A stretch of 64,000 nt of DNA from an uncultured Lachnospiraceae bacterium (GTDB taxonomy: Bacteria; Bacillota; Clostridia; Lachnospirales; Lachnospiraceae), in assembly GCA_910579865.1 (NCBI GenBank), contig CAJTXA010000003.1, positions 1 to 64,000 on the forward strand, given 5' to 3'. The notes beneath the pieces were generated by a model. It saw nothing but the letters and a program-made list of their open reading frames with translations. It was not told where the DNA came from and ran no database searches. The translations under genes were made by a program, and so were the position numbers. Below, piece by piece: positions 23,932 through 32,896 of the stretch (positions are counted from its first letter, which is position 1; each line of letters opens with the position of its first letter).

Positions 23932-24558
23932 TTATTCCGCATAATCAGAAGCAAATGCCAATGCTGCATTAATTGCATTTGTCACTGCTTTCGAAGTAAT
24001 GGTAGAACTTGTCATCGCATCAATTTCATTCTCCGCCGTTTTCCCAGTTGTTGTTACCAAAAAGCGATCCACTGTCTTACCCATATATTGTGATAGATAA
24101 GCTGGCTCTTTTGCTCTTGCACCAAGTCCAACTGTCTCATTCATATCCAAAATAGAAACTCCTTCAATATATCCATCTAGCCGAATTCCCATTGCTACTT
24201 GTATATCACCGCCATAGCCTTCTCTTGAAGTAGCTGAAACAATATACCCGATTACTGTACCATTTTCATCCTTTGCATAGAGTGCCTCATTTACAATAAC
24301 CTTACCAAATTCACTTCCATTTGTATTCCAGTCATTCGAACAAGCCAACACTTTTTCTGCCAGTTCTTCTGATTCTTCAAATTCTGTTGCTGTCTGATAC
24401 ACCGAACGATATGTATTTTGTTTTTCCAAAATTTTGCGCTGTGCGATTGGTTCTTTTGTCATATCATAAATTACACCAAGTAAAAGTCCTGCAATTAATG
24501 TAATGGTGCAAAGAATCAAAGCATCTTTTACCATGGTATCTTTTTTCTTATTTTCCAT
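23932..24558 (-). CDS. rnfG: Rnf complex subunit G (covalent FMN)
   Basis: The start at 24558 (MENKKKDTMV, 208 residues) is preferred because AAAGGAG lies 10 bases upstream; it overlaps the rnfD stop by 11 bases. One N-terminal transmembrane helix (ALILCTITLIAGLLLGVIYD) anchors an extracytoplasmic FMN-binding domain. The FMN is attached by an ApbE-type flavin transferase to Thr in the DAMTSSTITS motif near the C-terminus. It passes electrons within the Rnf complex. Confidence 0.95.
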   Translation of the reverse strand: MENKKKDTMVKDALILCTITLIAGLLLGVIYDMTKEPIAQRKILEKQNTYRSVYQTATEFEESEELAEKVLACSNDWNTNGSEFGKVIVNEALYAKDENGTVIGYIVSATSREGYGGDIQVAMGIRLDGYIEGVSILDMNETVGLGARAKEPAYLSQYMGKTVDRFLVTTTGKTAENEIDAMTSSTITSKAVTNAINAALAFASDYAE

Positions 24559-25501
24559 TCTCTGTTTTCTCCTTTCCAAATGCAATCGGTAAGGTGACAC
24601 GCTCAATTAATGGCACCAGCATATTACAGAAAATAATCGCATAAGAAACACCTTCTGCTGAAGCACCAAAGATACGGAAAATTCCAGTTAAAATTCCAAG
24701 CATCACACCAAATACAATCTGTCCATTTGGTGTAATTGGACTAGTAACATAATCGGTTGCCATAAAAAATGCTCCTAACATTAAACCACCACCAAACAAC
24801 TGTGCTCCTAAATAGGAAAAATCAAATCCATGTCCACCAAATAATAATACAAACAAAGCAAATGTTCCAATATAAACCAAAGGAATTCGTAAACTAATCA
24901 CTTTTCTCCATACCAAATAAGCAGCTCCAATTAAAACAGCAAGTGCAGAAACCTCACCAATTGTACCACCGATAAACCCTAAAAACAGATCCATTACATT
25001 TACTTGCTCTCCATTTTTTAATAATGCCAATGGGGTTGCACCAGAAACACCATCACAGGAAAACCGTGTCATCCTTCCAGCAAAAGAAATCAACAAAAAG
25101 CATCGTGCTGCTAGTGCTGGATTCATAAAGTTTTGCCCAAGTCCGCCAAAGAGCTGTTTTACCACCAAAATTGCAAACACTCCACCAAGCAGCGGAATCC
25201 ACCATGGAACTTCCACAGAAAGATTCAATCCCAATAACATACCTGTTACTAATGCACTGCCATCTTCTATTGTAATCTTTTGTTTCATTCCTCGTTGATA
25301 CAAATATTCTGTTCCAACACATGCTACAATCGATACCAACATAATAATCAAAGCTCGATATCCAAAATGAAATATACCAAATGCGGTAGTTGGAAGCAAT
25401 GCAATTGCTACATCGAACATAATACTGTGTGTTGTATCCTTGCTTCTTACATGAGGTGCACAGGATACATTTAACATATGACTCATAAAGGTCTCCTCCA
25501 T
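24548..25501 (-). CDS. rnfD: Rnf complex subunit D (membrane, covalent FMN)
   Basis: A 317-residue integral protein of about nine helices. The FMN attachment motif SGATPLALL is in the middle; LGQNFMNPALAARCFL and ATDYVTSPITPNGQ are family-conserved. It forms part of the ion-pumping core. It begins 1 base after rnfC ends, consistent with tight translational coupling. Confidence 0.97.
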   Translation of the reverse strand: MEETFMSHMLNVSCAPHVRSKDTTHSIMFDVAIALLPTTAFGIFHFGYRALIIMLVSIVACVGTEYLYQRGMKQKITIEDGSALVTGMLLGLNLSVEVPWWIPLLGGVFAILVVKQLFGGLGQNFMNPALAARCFLLISFAGRMTRFSCDGVSGATPLALLKNGEQVNVMDLFLGFIGGTIGEVSALAVLIGAAYLVWRKVISLRIPLVYIGTFALFVLLFGGHGFDFSYLGAQLFGGGLMLGAFFMATDYVTSPITPNGQIVFGVMLGILTGIFRIFGASAEGVSYAIIFCNMLVPLIERVTLPIAFGKEKTENGK

Positions 25502-26824
25502 CTATTTCTTCTTACGATTTGCCATTACAGTTGCTCGCATTTGTGCAAACGCCTGTGTCAAATTTCTTTTTGCAGGGCATACAAAGGTACAGCTTCCACA
25601 TTCACAACATTCCATTCCATTTAATTTTTCAAATTGTTCTGCTTCCCCATGTACTGCCACATCATAAAGCATTTGAGGCACAATATGACCTGGACAGACT
25701 GAAACACAGCGTCCACAACGAATACAGGCACTTGGTTCCATAGCAGAAACCTCATCCTTTGTTAATGCCAATAGTGCTGTAGAATTTTTGGTTACAGGCA
25801 CGTCTAATCGAAACATGGCCTTTCCCATCATTGGCCCACCATTTACAATCTTTTCTGGTTCACAGGTTAGTCCGCCTGCGGCATCTAAAAGTTCCTGATA
25901 GCAAATTCCAGTTGGTACAATAAAATTTTGAGGTTCTTTTATTGCATTTCCTGTTACTGTAATAATTCTTCGTATTAAAGGGGTTGATTCGCACACTGCC
26001 ATCTGAATAGCTGCTGCCGTATCTACATTACTAACCACACATCCTGCATCTGCTGGAAGCATAGAAGAATTAATCTTACGTCCTGTTACTGCATAAATTA
26101 AAAAACGTTCTCCACCCTGTGGATACTTCGTCTGTAATGGGCATACTTTTATTCTAGATTCTTGTGCTACCAACTGCTCTAATTTTGCAATCGCATCTGG
26201 TTTATTATTCTCAATCGCAATAATTCCCTGTGCTCGTTCAAAAAGCTGTAACTCAATCTTCAATCCCTCTACTACTCGTTCTGGCTGTTCTAAAAGCATT
26301 CGATAGTCTGAAGTCAAATAAGGTTCACACTCTGCACCATTGATAATAACATAATCAATTTTACTATCATCCTTTGGTGTAAGTTTTACATTTGTAGGAA
26401 ATCCAGCTCCGCCAAGTCCAACAATTCCAGCCTCTTTTACGATTTCTCGAATCTGCTCTTTTGAAAGTTTTCGATAATCCCGCTTTTCTCCTACTCCCTT
26501 TGCTTTTGTATATTGTTCATCATTTTCTACTACAATACAAAGTGCAGTATTTCCATTTGCCAAAACTCGGTTTTCAATCTTTTTTACCTTACCAGATACA
26601 GAAGCTATAACTGGAGCAGATATAAATCCACCTGCTTCTGCAATCTTCTGCCCAACCTGTACCATATCTCCTACTGCTACATTTGGAACAGCAGGTGCAC
26701 CGATATGTTGCGATACTGGATAAACAAGTTCTTTTCCTGGTTTCAATTCCCGCATTGGTTTCTCTTTTGATAACTCTTTCCCTTCTGCTGGATGAATCCC
26801 ACCTTTAAATGTTGCTAATTCCAT
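25502..26824 (-). CDS. rnfC: Rnf complex subunit C (NADH-binding, iron-sulfur)
   Basis: A 440-residue first gene of rnfCDGEAB. Residues about 1-110 form an RnfC barrel-sandwich region (LKPGKELVYPVSQHIGAPA), followed by the NADH/FMN-binding domain (VGLGGAGFPTNVKL, INGAECEPYLTSDY). Two 4Fe-4S motifs lie at the end (CIRCGRCVSVCP and CCECGSCTFVCP). The complex oxidises ferredoxin with NAD+ and pumps Na+ or H+, the main energy-conserving step of many anaerobic clostridia. I could not pin its promoter with confidence. Confidence 0.97.
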   Translation of the reverse strand: MELATFKGGIHPAEGKELSKEKPMRELKPGKELVYPVSQHIGAPAVPNVAVGDMVQVGQKIAEAGGFISAPVIASVSGKVKKIENRVLANGNTALCIVVENDEQYTKAKGVGEKRDYRKLSKEQIREIVKEAGIVGLGGAGFPTNVKLTPKDDSKIDYVIINGAECEPYLTSDYRMLLEQPERVVEGLKIELQLFERAQGIIAIENNKPDAIAKLEQLVAQESRIKVCPLQTKYPQGGERFLIYAVTGRKINSSMLPADAGCVVSNVDTAAAIQMAVCESTPLIRRIITVTGNAIKEPQNFIVPTGICYQELLDAAGGLTCEPEKIVNGGPMMGKAMFRLDVPVTKNSTALLALTKDEVSAMEPSACIRCGRCVSVCPGHIVPQMLYDVAVHGEAEQFEKLNGMECCECGSCTFVCPAKRNLTQAFAQMRATVMANRKKK

Positions 26825-27018
26825 GAACTTCCTCTCTTTCCACTGATAGACTTTTTGTCAATCTATTTCGAAAACATACCCTCTAAATTGGATTTGTTAT
26901 TCGGATAGTGACATACTTTACCTTAACTATAATCCAAAATTATAATTTATGCAAGCTACAAATTGCCCTCTTTTGATAAAAATTGATAAAATAACCCTTT
27001 TTTTTAAGAAAAATATAG

Positions 27019-27071
27019 AAAAAAACACCAATAAAACCTAAAAAACAAAATGAATTAGGCTTTATTAGTGT
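27019..27071 (-). terminator. pnp terminator
   Basis: Minus-strand arms of about 15 bases (CACTAATAAAGCCTA / TAGGTTTTATTGGTG) followed by seven T, about 60 bases after the pnp stop. The rest of the 307-base gap towards rnfC shows no gene. Confidence 0.9.
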
Positions 27072-27131
27072 TGAAATTTACCAAATTTTTCTTATCTTAG
27101 ATATAAAAAGCAAAGAAATGCACAAGATCTA

Positions 27132-29216
27132 TTACCGCACATCTTTTATACTAAAACTAATCCGTCCCATCTTATCTTTTCCAAGACAAACCACTTTTAC
27201 CACATCTCCAAGAGTAAGAACATCTTCTACCCGATCGATTCGTTCCTTAGAAATCTTAGAAATATGCACCATTCCTTCTTTTCCAGGAGCAAATTCCAAA
27301 AAAGCACCAAATTCTTTTATACTAACCACTTTTCCAGTATAATATTTTCCTTCTTCAAAATCAGAAGCAATCATCTGGATATACTCTACAGCCTTCTCCA
27401 TCATAGCCTGATTTGTACCACAAACAGAAACAGCTCCTTCGTCTGTAATATCAATTTTTACTTCTGTTTCTGTAATAATCGCATTAATCGTTTTTCCTTT
27501 TGGCCCAACTACATCGCCAATCTTAGCTGGATCAATCATAACCTGTATAATCTTAGGCGCATAAGGTCCAACCTCTTTTCTTGGTTCTGCAATGGCAGGT
27601 TTCATACAATGTTCCATAATATACATCCGTGCCTCTCGGCATCGTGCAATTGCACCTTCTACAATCTCTCTTGTCAATCCATGAATTTTAATATCCATTT
27701 GGATTGCAGTAATTCCAGAATCTGTACCAGTTACTTTAAAATCCATATCTCCAAAAAAGTCCTCTAATCCCTGAATATCTGTTAATAACACATATTCTTC
27801 ATCTGTTTCTCCTGTTACTAATCCGCAGGAAATACCAGCTACCATTTTTTTAATTGGAACACCAGCAGCCATAAGAGACATACAAGAAGCACAAGTAGAA
27901 GCCATCGAAGTGGATCCATTTGATTCAAAGGTTTCTGAAACAGTACGTATCGCATATGGAAACTCTTCTTCAGAAGGAAGCACTGGAACCAACGCACGTT
28001 CTGCAAGAGCACCATGCCCGATCTCTCGACGTCCCGGGCCTCTTGAAACTTTTGTTTCTCCCACAGAATAAGATGGGAAATTATAGTGATGCATATAACG
28101 TTTGGAGGTTTCATTGACATCTAGGCCATCTAATTTCTGCGCTTCAGAAAGTGGTGCCAATGTACATACATTACAAATTTGTGTCTGTCCTCTAGTAAAC
28201 ATAGCAGAACCATGCACTCTTGGAATAATATCTACTTCCGCTGCCAATGGACGAATTTGTGTAATTTCCCTGCCATCTGGACGTTTTTGATCGTTTAAAA
28301 TCATCTTACGAACGGTCTTTTTCTCATACTGATAGACAGCTTCTTCGATTAAAGGAAGCCAATCTTCTTTTTCTGCAAAAGTTTCAAAAAGTTTTTCTTT
28401 TAACAGCCGAATTCTTTCTTCTCGTATCTGTTTTTGCTCTGCAAACATTACTTTTTCCATCTCTTCTGGTGGTACGATTTCTTTAATTGCAGCAAATAAT
28501 TCCTCTGGTATTGCACAACTGGTATATTCATGTTTTGCTTTTCCACACTCTGCTACAATTTGATCAATAAACGCAATTACTTGCTGATTGACAGCATGAG
28601 CTGTATAAATCGCTTCTATCATCTGTTCTTCTGGTATCTCATTTGCACCTGCTTCTATCATAATTACTTTTTCTCTTGTGGAAGCAACGGTTAATTTTAA
28701 ATCGGAACTGCTATTTTGCTCTGCATTTGGATTTAATATAAATTTTCCATCAATTAATCCTACCTGTGTGGTAGCACATGGACCATCAAATGGAATATCT
28801 GAAATTGCCACTGCAATTGCAGAACCTAACATAGCAGTCAGTTCTGGACTACACTCTGGATCAACAGACATTACCATATTGTTGATGGTAACATCATTTC
28901 TATAATCTTTTGGAAATAATGGCCGCATTGGACGGTCAATCACACGGGAAGTTAAAATCGCATTTTCAGATGCCTTTCCTTCTCTTCGGTTAAAACCACC
29001 TGGAATTTTTCCAACTGCATATAATTTTTCTTCATATTCTACACTAAGTGGGAAAAAATCAATTCCCTCTCTTGGTTTTTCTGATGCAGTTGCTGTAGAC
29101 AATACCGTAGTATCTCCATAATGCATAAATGCAGCTCCATTTGCCTGTGCTGCTACACGCCCGATTTCTACTCGCAAGGTCCTTCCGGCTAATTCCATCT
29201 CAAAACTTTTATACAT
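27132..29216 (-). CDS. pnp: Polyribonucleotide nucleotidyltransferase (PNPase)
   Basis: A 694-residue phosphorolytic 3'-5' exoribonuclease. I use the ATG at 29216 (MYKSFEMELAGR), which has GGAGG 7 bases upstream, rather than the ATG 4 codons earlier. Two RNase PH domains (about 10-225 and 310-545; FNRREGKASE, DGREITQIRPL, GTDSGITAIQMDIK), then KH (IGDVVGPKGKTINAI) and S1 (YTGKVVSIKEFGAFLEF) are all present. It follows rpsO in the classic rpsO-pnp order, with hairpins in between that may be RNase III sites. Confidence 0.97.
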   Translation of the reverse strand: MYKSFEMELAGRTLRVEIGRVAAQANGAAFMHYGDTTVLSTATASEKPREGIDFFPLSVEYEEKLYAVGKIPGGFNRREGKASENAILTSRVIDRPMRPLFPKDYRNDVTINNMVMSVDPECSPELTAMLGSAIAVAISDIPFDGPCATTQVGLIDGKFILNPNAEQNSSSDLKLTVASTREKVIMIEAGANEIPEEQMIEAIYTAHAVNQQVIAFIDQIVAECGKAKHEYTSCAIPEELFAAIKEIVPPEEMEKVMFAEQKQIREERIRLLKEKLFETFAEKEDWLPLIEEAVYQYEKKTVRKMILNDQKRPDGREITQIRPLAAEVDIIPRVHGSAMFTRGQTQICNVCTLAPLSEAQKLDGLDVNETSKRYMHHYNFPSYSVGETKVSRGPGRREIGHGALAERALVPVLPSEEEFPYAIRTVSETFESNGSTSMASTCASCMSLMAAGVPIKKMVAGISCGLVTGETDEEYVLLTDIQGLEDFFGDMDFKVTGTDSGITAIQMDIKIHGLTREIVEGAIARCREARMYIMEHCMKPAIAEPRKEVGPYAPKIIQVMIDPAKIGDVVGPKGKTINAIITETEVKIDITDEGAVSVCGTNQAMMEKAVEYIQMIASDFEEGKYYTGKVVSIKEFGAFLEFAPGKEGMVHISKISKERIDRVEDVLTLGDVVKVVCLGKDKMGRISFSIKDVR

Positions 29217-29230
29217 TGTTTCCTCCATTC

Positions 29231-29287
29231 TCCGCTATCTGCGGAATCTTATTTTTACAATTTCTTTTTTTAGCGGAGAAATCCGCT
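29231..29287 (-). other. Hairpins in the pnp 5' leader
   Basis: TCCGC-TATCT-GCGGA (29231-29245) and AGCGGA-GAAA-TCCGCT (29272-29287) lie just before pnp. A third, GGGCGG-ATTTCT-CCGCCC, is at 29423-29440. The repeated words GCGGA/TCCGC allow alternative pairings. No good T-run follows on the minus strand, so processing or autoregulation is likelier than termination. Confidence 0.5.
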
Positions 29288-29482
29288 TTATCCCGCTGGA
29301 AAATCCCGAAACTACTGAAAAATACAGAAAATTCTTGTTTTTTCTGTTCTTTTCAGTGGTCTCGGCTCACTTTTTTCCATAAGGATATTCTAACTCATTT
29401 TTTCATAAATCTCACAAATATAGGGCGGATTTCTCCGCCCCATGAAACGACAGACACCCAGAGTTCTGCATGTCGCCGTTAC

Positions 29483-29749
29483 TTACTTTCTAATTCCTAA
29501 TTTTTCAATTAAACTACGATAACCATCCAGATTTGTTTTCTTTAGATAATCAAGTAAACCACGTCTTTGACCAACCATTTGAAGCAATCCACGTCTAGAA
29601 TGATGATCCTTTGGATTATTCTTTAAATGTTCGGTTAACTCGTTAATTCGAAATGTTAAAATAGCAATCTGTACTTCTGGAGAACCAGTATCATTTGGTG
29701 TTCTTCCATAAGCTGCAACTAATTCTGCTTTCTTTTCCTTTGAAATCAT
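29483..29749 (-). CDS. rpsO: 30S ribosomal protein S15
   Basis: An 88-residue protein with the S15 signature NDTGSPEVQIAILTFRINELTEHL and HSRRGLLQMVGQRRGLLDYL. It binds 16S rRNA in the central domain. Strong ribosome binding site (TAGGAGG) and a structured leader upstream. pnp follows on the same strand. Confidence 0.98.
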   Translation of the reverse strand: MISKEKKAELVAAYGRTPNDTGSPEVQIAILTFRINELTEHLKNNPKDHHSRRGLLQMVGQRRGLLDYLKKTNLDGYRSLIEKLGIRK

Positions 29750-29781
29750 AAATTTTATTTCCTCCTAAAATTTTCTTATCC

Positions 29782-29825
29782 CCTCTACTAAGCACAGGTT
29801 GGAGTTTCCATATCCTGAGTAAAGG
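29782..29825 (-). promoter_or_regulatory. Structured rpsO leader (possible S15 autoregulation)
   Basis: On the minus strand CCTTTACT pairs with AGTAGAGG (one G-U), with an inner CAGG/CCTG stem, about 35 bases before the start codon. Ribosomal protein S15 genes are often controlled by S15 binding to their own leader; this fold is a candidate. Confidence 0.45.
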
Positions 29826-29847
29826 TTAAAACATCACAACATTGGAC

Positions 29848-29876
29848 AGTATAACATAGGAAAAGCACTTTGTCAA
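29848..29876 (-). promoter_or_regulatory. rpsO promoter
   Basis: On the minus strand: TTGACA, 17-base spacer, TATACT. The -35 box ends only 3 bases from the malQ stop. Confidence 0.85.
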
Positions 29877-29878
29877 TT

Positions 29879-31378
29879 CTATTCTTCTATTCTTCCATAT
29901 CGTTTTGTTCTATTATAAATCTCTTCCTGCAATTCTTTTGATAGTTCTACTTTAGTCAACCGCCATCTCCAATTTTTTCCTACAGTAGAAGGCGTATTGA
30001 TCCGACATTGATTATCATATCCAAGATAATCCTGCATTGGAATAATACAAGTTTTTGCATTACTTCGCATTACTAAAGCAAGAAATGCTTGATATAACTG
30101 TTTTTTCGGAGTATAAAAATCGCAAAGATATTCTCGTGCCATTTGTTGTTCTGCTTTTGAAATGGATTCAAACCACCCACAGATTGTTTCATTGTCATGT
30201 GTTCCTGTATAAGCTACACTGTTTTCTATATAGTTATGAGGCAAATAGTCATTTGCTGATCCAGAATCTCTAGAATCAAAAGCAAATTCTAATACTTTCA
30301 TTCCAGGAAATCCACTTTCATAAACCAATTTTCGTACCGAATCAGTTACATATCCTAAATCTTCTGCAATTACTTCATGCCATCCTAACCGCTGCTCTAC
30401 ACAGCGGAATAATTCAATTCCAGGCCCCTTTTCCCAATGTCCTGTTTTTGCTGATTTTGCACCATAAGGAATTGAATAATACTCATCAAAACCACGAAAA
30501 TGATCGATTCGTACCACATCATATAGCTGGAAACAATAAGCCAAACGAGAAATCCACCAATCATATCCTGTACTTTTATGATAATTCCAACGATACAGTG
30601 GATTTCCCCAAAGTTGTCCATCCGCAGAAAAACCATCTGGCGGACATCCTGCAACTGCATAAGGAACATTTTGCTCGTCTAATTGAAATAATTCTGGATG
30701 TGCCCAAGTATCTGCACTGTCCATTGCTACATAAATAGGAATATCACCAATTATGCGAATCCCATTTTGATTGGCATAATCTTTTAATTTTTTCCACTGT
30801 TCAAAAAACTTAAACTGCATGTACTGCTGAAATTCAATTTCAAAATATAATTCTCTGCGATAATAGTCCATTGCAAATCCCCATCGCAGCCGAATATCCT
30901 CTGCCCATTGTGTCCATTCTACACCATCAAACCGACTTTTTACAGCCATAAATAAAGCATAATCCGAAAGCCACCATTGATTTTTCTCTACAAATTCTAA
31001 ATAAGCTTTATTTTCATTCACTTTACTACGTTCATAAGCCTTTCTTAACAATGGATAACGATTATAATAGAGTTTTTTATAGTCAATATCATTTGGTTGA
31101 CTTCCAAAATCTGCTTCCTTACATTCTTCTTCTGTTAAGACTCCTTCTTCTATCAATGCTTCTAAACTGATAAAATATGGATTTCCAGCAAAGGTAGAAA
31201 AGGATTGATATGGAGAATCTCCATAACTTGTAGGGCCAATTGGTAATATCTGCCAATAAGTCTGACCTGCTTTTTTTAACCAGTCAATAAAATCATAAGC
31301 ACTTTTTGAAAAACAGCCAATTCCATAATTGGAAGGCAAACTAGTAATTGGAAGTAAAATCCCTGCTGCTCGTTTCAT
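29879..31378 (-). CDS. malQ: 4-alpha-glucanotransferase (amylomaltase, GH77)
   Basis: A 499-residue cytoplasmic enzyme that moves glucan chains between maltooligosaccharides and releases glucose. It opens with AAGILLPITSLPSNYGIGC. The catalytic Asp is in RIDHFRGFDEYY, the acid/base Glu in VIAEDLG, and the stabiliser Asp in TGTHDNET. Full family length. It is divergent from a LacI-type regulator whose operator-like site lies between them, so maltose-type control is likely. Confidence 0.97.
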   Translation of the reverse strand: MKRAAGILLPITSLPSNYGIGCFSKSAYDFIDWLKKAGQTYWQILPIGPTSYGDSPYQSFSTFAGNPYFISLEALIEEGVLTEEECKEADFGSQPNDIDYKKLYYNRYPLLRKAYERSKVNENKAYLEFVEKNQWWLSDYALFMAVKSRFDGVEWTQWAEDIRLRWGFAMDYYRRELYFEIEFQQYMQFKFFEQWKKLKDYANQNGIRIIGDIPIYVAMDSADTWAHPELFQLDEQNVPYAVAGCPPDGFSADGQLWGNPLYRWNYHKSTGYDWWISRLAYCFQLYDVVRIDHFRGFDEYYSIPYGAKSAKTGHWEKGPGIELFRCVEQRLGWHEVIAEDLGYVTDSVRKLVYESGFPGMKVLEFAFDSRDSGSANDYLPHNYIENSVAYTGTHDNETICGWFESISKAEQQMAREYLCDFYTPKKQLYQAFLALVMRSNAKTCIIPMQDYLGYDNQCRINTPSTVGKNWRWRLTKVELSKELQEEIYNRTKRYGRIEE

Positions 31379-31525
31379 TGTTCTTATTTTCCTTTCTTTT
31401 TGTTCTTTTTTCTATTTCTGTTGTTTTTATCAAAACACCAAAATGATTGGAGACCTTGACTAATTTTTATTTAATGCAACAAGAAACAAATTTAAGCATA
31501 AAATTGATTAAAAATTGCATTTTAT

Positions 31526-31544
31526 TTGCATGAAATTTATGCAA
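31526..31544. promoter_or_regulatory. Operator-like inverted repeat between malQ and lacI-type gene
   Basis: TTGCAT-GAAATTT-ATGCAA: perfect 6-bp arms with a 7-base spacer, and GCA/TGC half-sites of the kind LacI proteins prefer. Further TGCA words occur nearby. The remaining 419-base gap is AT-rich and holds no gene. Confidence 0.45.
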
Positions 31545-31675
31545 CATAACTGTACATCATTTACAAACAAATTACAACTAGAATTCATACACTTCTAATA
31601 TTTTCTATATATTGCATAATTATCTTCCTGAAATTTTATAAAAAATCACTAAAATTTCTTCCTCTTTTTGAGCGA

Positions 31676-31704
31676 TTGACTTTTTCCAATTTTCTCCTTA
31701 TAAT
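31676..31704 (+). promoter_or_regulatory. Promoter of the LacI-type regulator
   Basis: TTGACT, 17-base spacer, TATAAT, with the start codon at 31798. Confidence 0.75.
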
Positions 31705-31797
31705 CTATAAATAAAATCATTTTATCCATAGAAACTTATTTTAAGATAATTATTGATGAAAAAAATGTTTTAATATAATAAAAAAGGAGTATATTTT

Positions 31798-32826
31798 ATG
31801 GCTGTTACAATTCGAGACGTCGCTGCATTGGCAGGCGTATCTCCCTCTACGGTATCTAGAACCTGTAAAGATCTTTCTTCAATTAGCAGAGAAACAAAAG
31901 AAAAAGTCCGCTTTGCAATGGCACAATTAGGATATGAACCCAATACCCAAACTAATACGCAGACTGGACAATCGCCTCAAACAATCAGTATTATTCTTCC
32001 CCCTTCCTCTCGAGAAGTTTATGAAAATTCCTTCTATTTAGAAGCGATCCGTGGAATTAGCCAATTCTGTAATGGAAGAGAGTACATTAGCACGATTGTT
32101 ACTGGACAAGATGAAGAAGAAATTCTACGTGCAATCCAAACATTAGGAAAAGACGAACAAATGGGAGGCTATATTGTTCTTTATTCCAAACAAGAAGATT
32201 CCATTATTGACTATCTTTACAATGAAGGTTTACTCTATGTTTTAATTGGTAAAGCAAAACAATTTGTCAATCAAACCATCTATATTGACAATGATAATCG
32301 ACTGGCTGGAAAAGAAGCTACTGAATATTTATATAGCCTAGGCCATCGAAAAATCGCCTATGTAGGCAGTGAATGTAATATGCTTTTTTCTGCAGAGCGC
32401 AAATCTGGCTACCAATTAGCACTACTCGAACATAAGATTCCAATTAATCCAAACTATTGTATTGAAGTCGAACAGCTTTCCTCTGATAACCACCAGCTTT
32501 TTTGTTCTTTACTAAAACAAGAAGATCGTCCTACAGCCATTATTGCCAGTGATGATATATTAGCTGTTGCATTAGAACGAGCTTGTGTACAATGTGGTCT
32601 TTCTGTACCAGAGAATTTATCGATTGTTTCTTTTAATAATTCCCTATTTGCACGGATTACTTCTCCCCAATTAACTTCTGTTGATATTAATTCTCATCAA
32701 TTAGGAATTGAAGCTGCTTCTCAATTGATTAATCACATTGAAAATCCTAACTTATTAGCAACAAAAATTATTGTTCCTCACTCTCTTATTATACGAGGCA
32801 GCTGTCAGCAAATTGAAACCGTATAA
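31798..32826 (+). CDS. LacI family transcriptional regulator (MalR-like)
   Basis: A 342-residue repressor-type protein. The N-terminal HTH with hinge is VTIRDVAALAGVSPSTVSRT. A periplasmic-binding-type sugar sensor follows (DNDNRLAGKEATEYLYSLGH, IIASDDILAVALERACVQCG, LTSVDINSHQLGIEAA). It is divergent from malQ, so it probably controls malQ and other glucan genes. Ribosome binding site AAAAAGGAG. The C-terminal terminator is shared with the convergent nucleotidase gene. Confidence 0.93.
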   Translation: MAVTIRDVAALAGVSPSTVSRTCKDLSSISRETKEKVRFAMAQLGYEPNTQTNTQTGQSPQTISIILPPSSREVYENSFYLEAIRGISQFCNGREYISTIVTGQDEEEILRAIQTLGKDEQMGGYIVLYSKQEDSIIDYLYNEGLLYVLIGKAKQFVNQTIYIDNDNRLAGKEATEYLYSLGHRKIAYVGSECNMLFSAERKSGYQLALLEHKIPINPNYCIEVEQLSSDNHQLFCSLLKQEDRPTAIIASDDILAVALERACVQCGLSVPENLSIVSFNNSLFARITSPQLTSVDINSHQLGIEAASQLINHIENPNLLATKIIVPHSLIIRGSCQQIETV

Positions 32827-32830
32827 AAAA

Positions 32831-32875
32831 CCCCCTACAAAGAACGTGATTCATAATCTTTGTAGGGAGCTTTTT
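32831..32875. terminator. Bidirectional terminator between regulator and nucleotidase
   Basis: 11-bp stem CCCTACAAAGA / TCTTTGTAGGG with a 13-base loop and T-runs on both strands, between two convergent genes. Confidence 0.9.
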
Positions 32876-32896
32876 ATTAAAATACGATAAAATACT

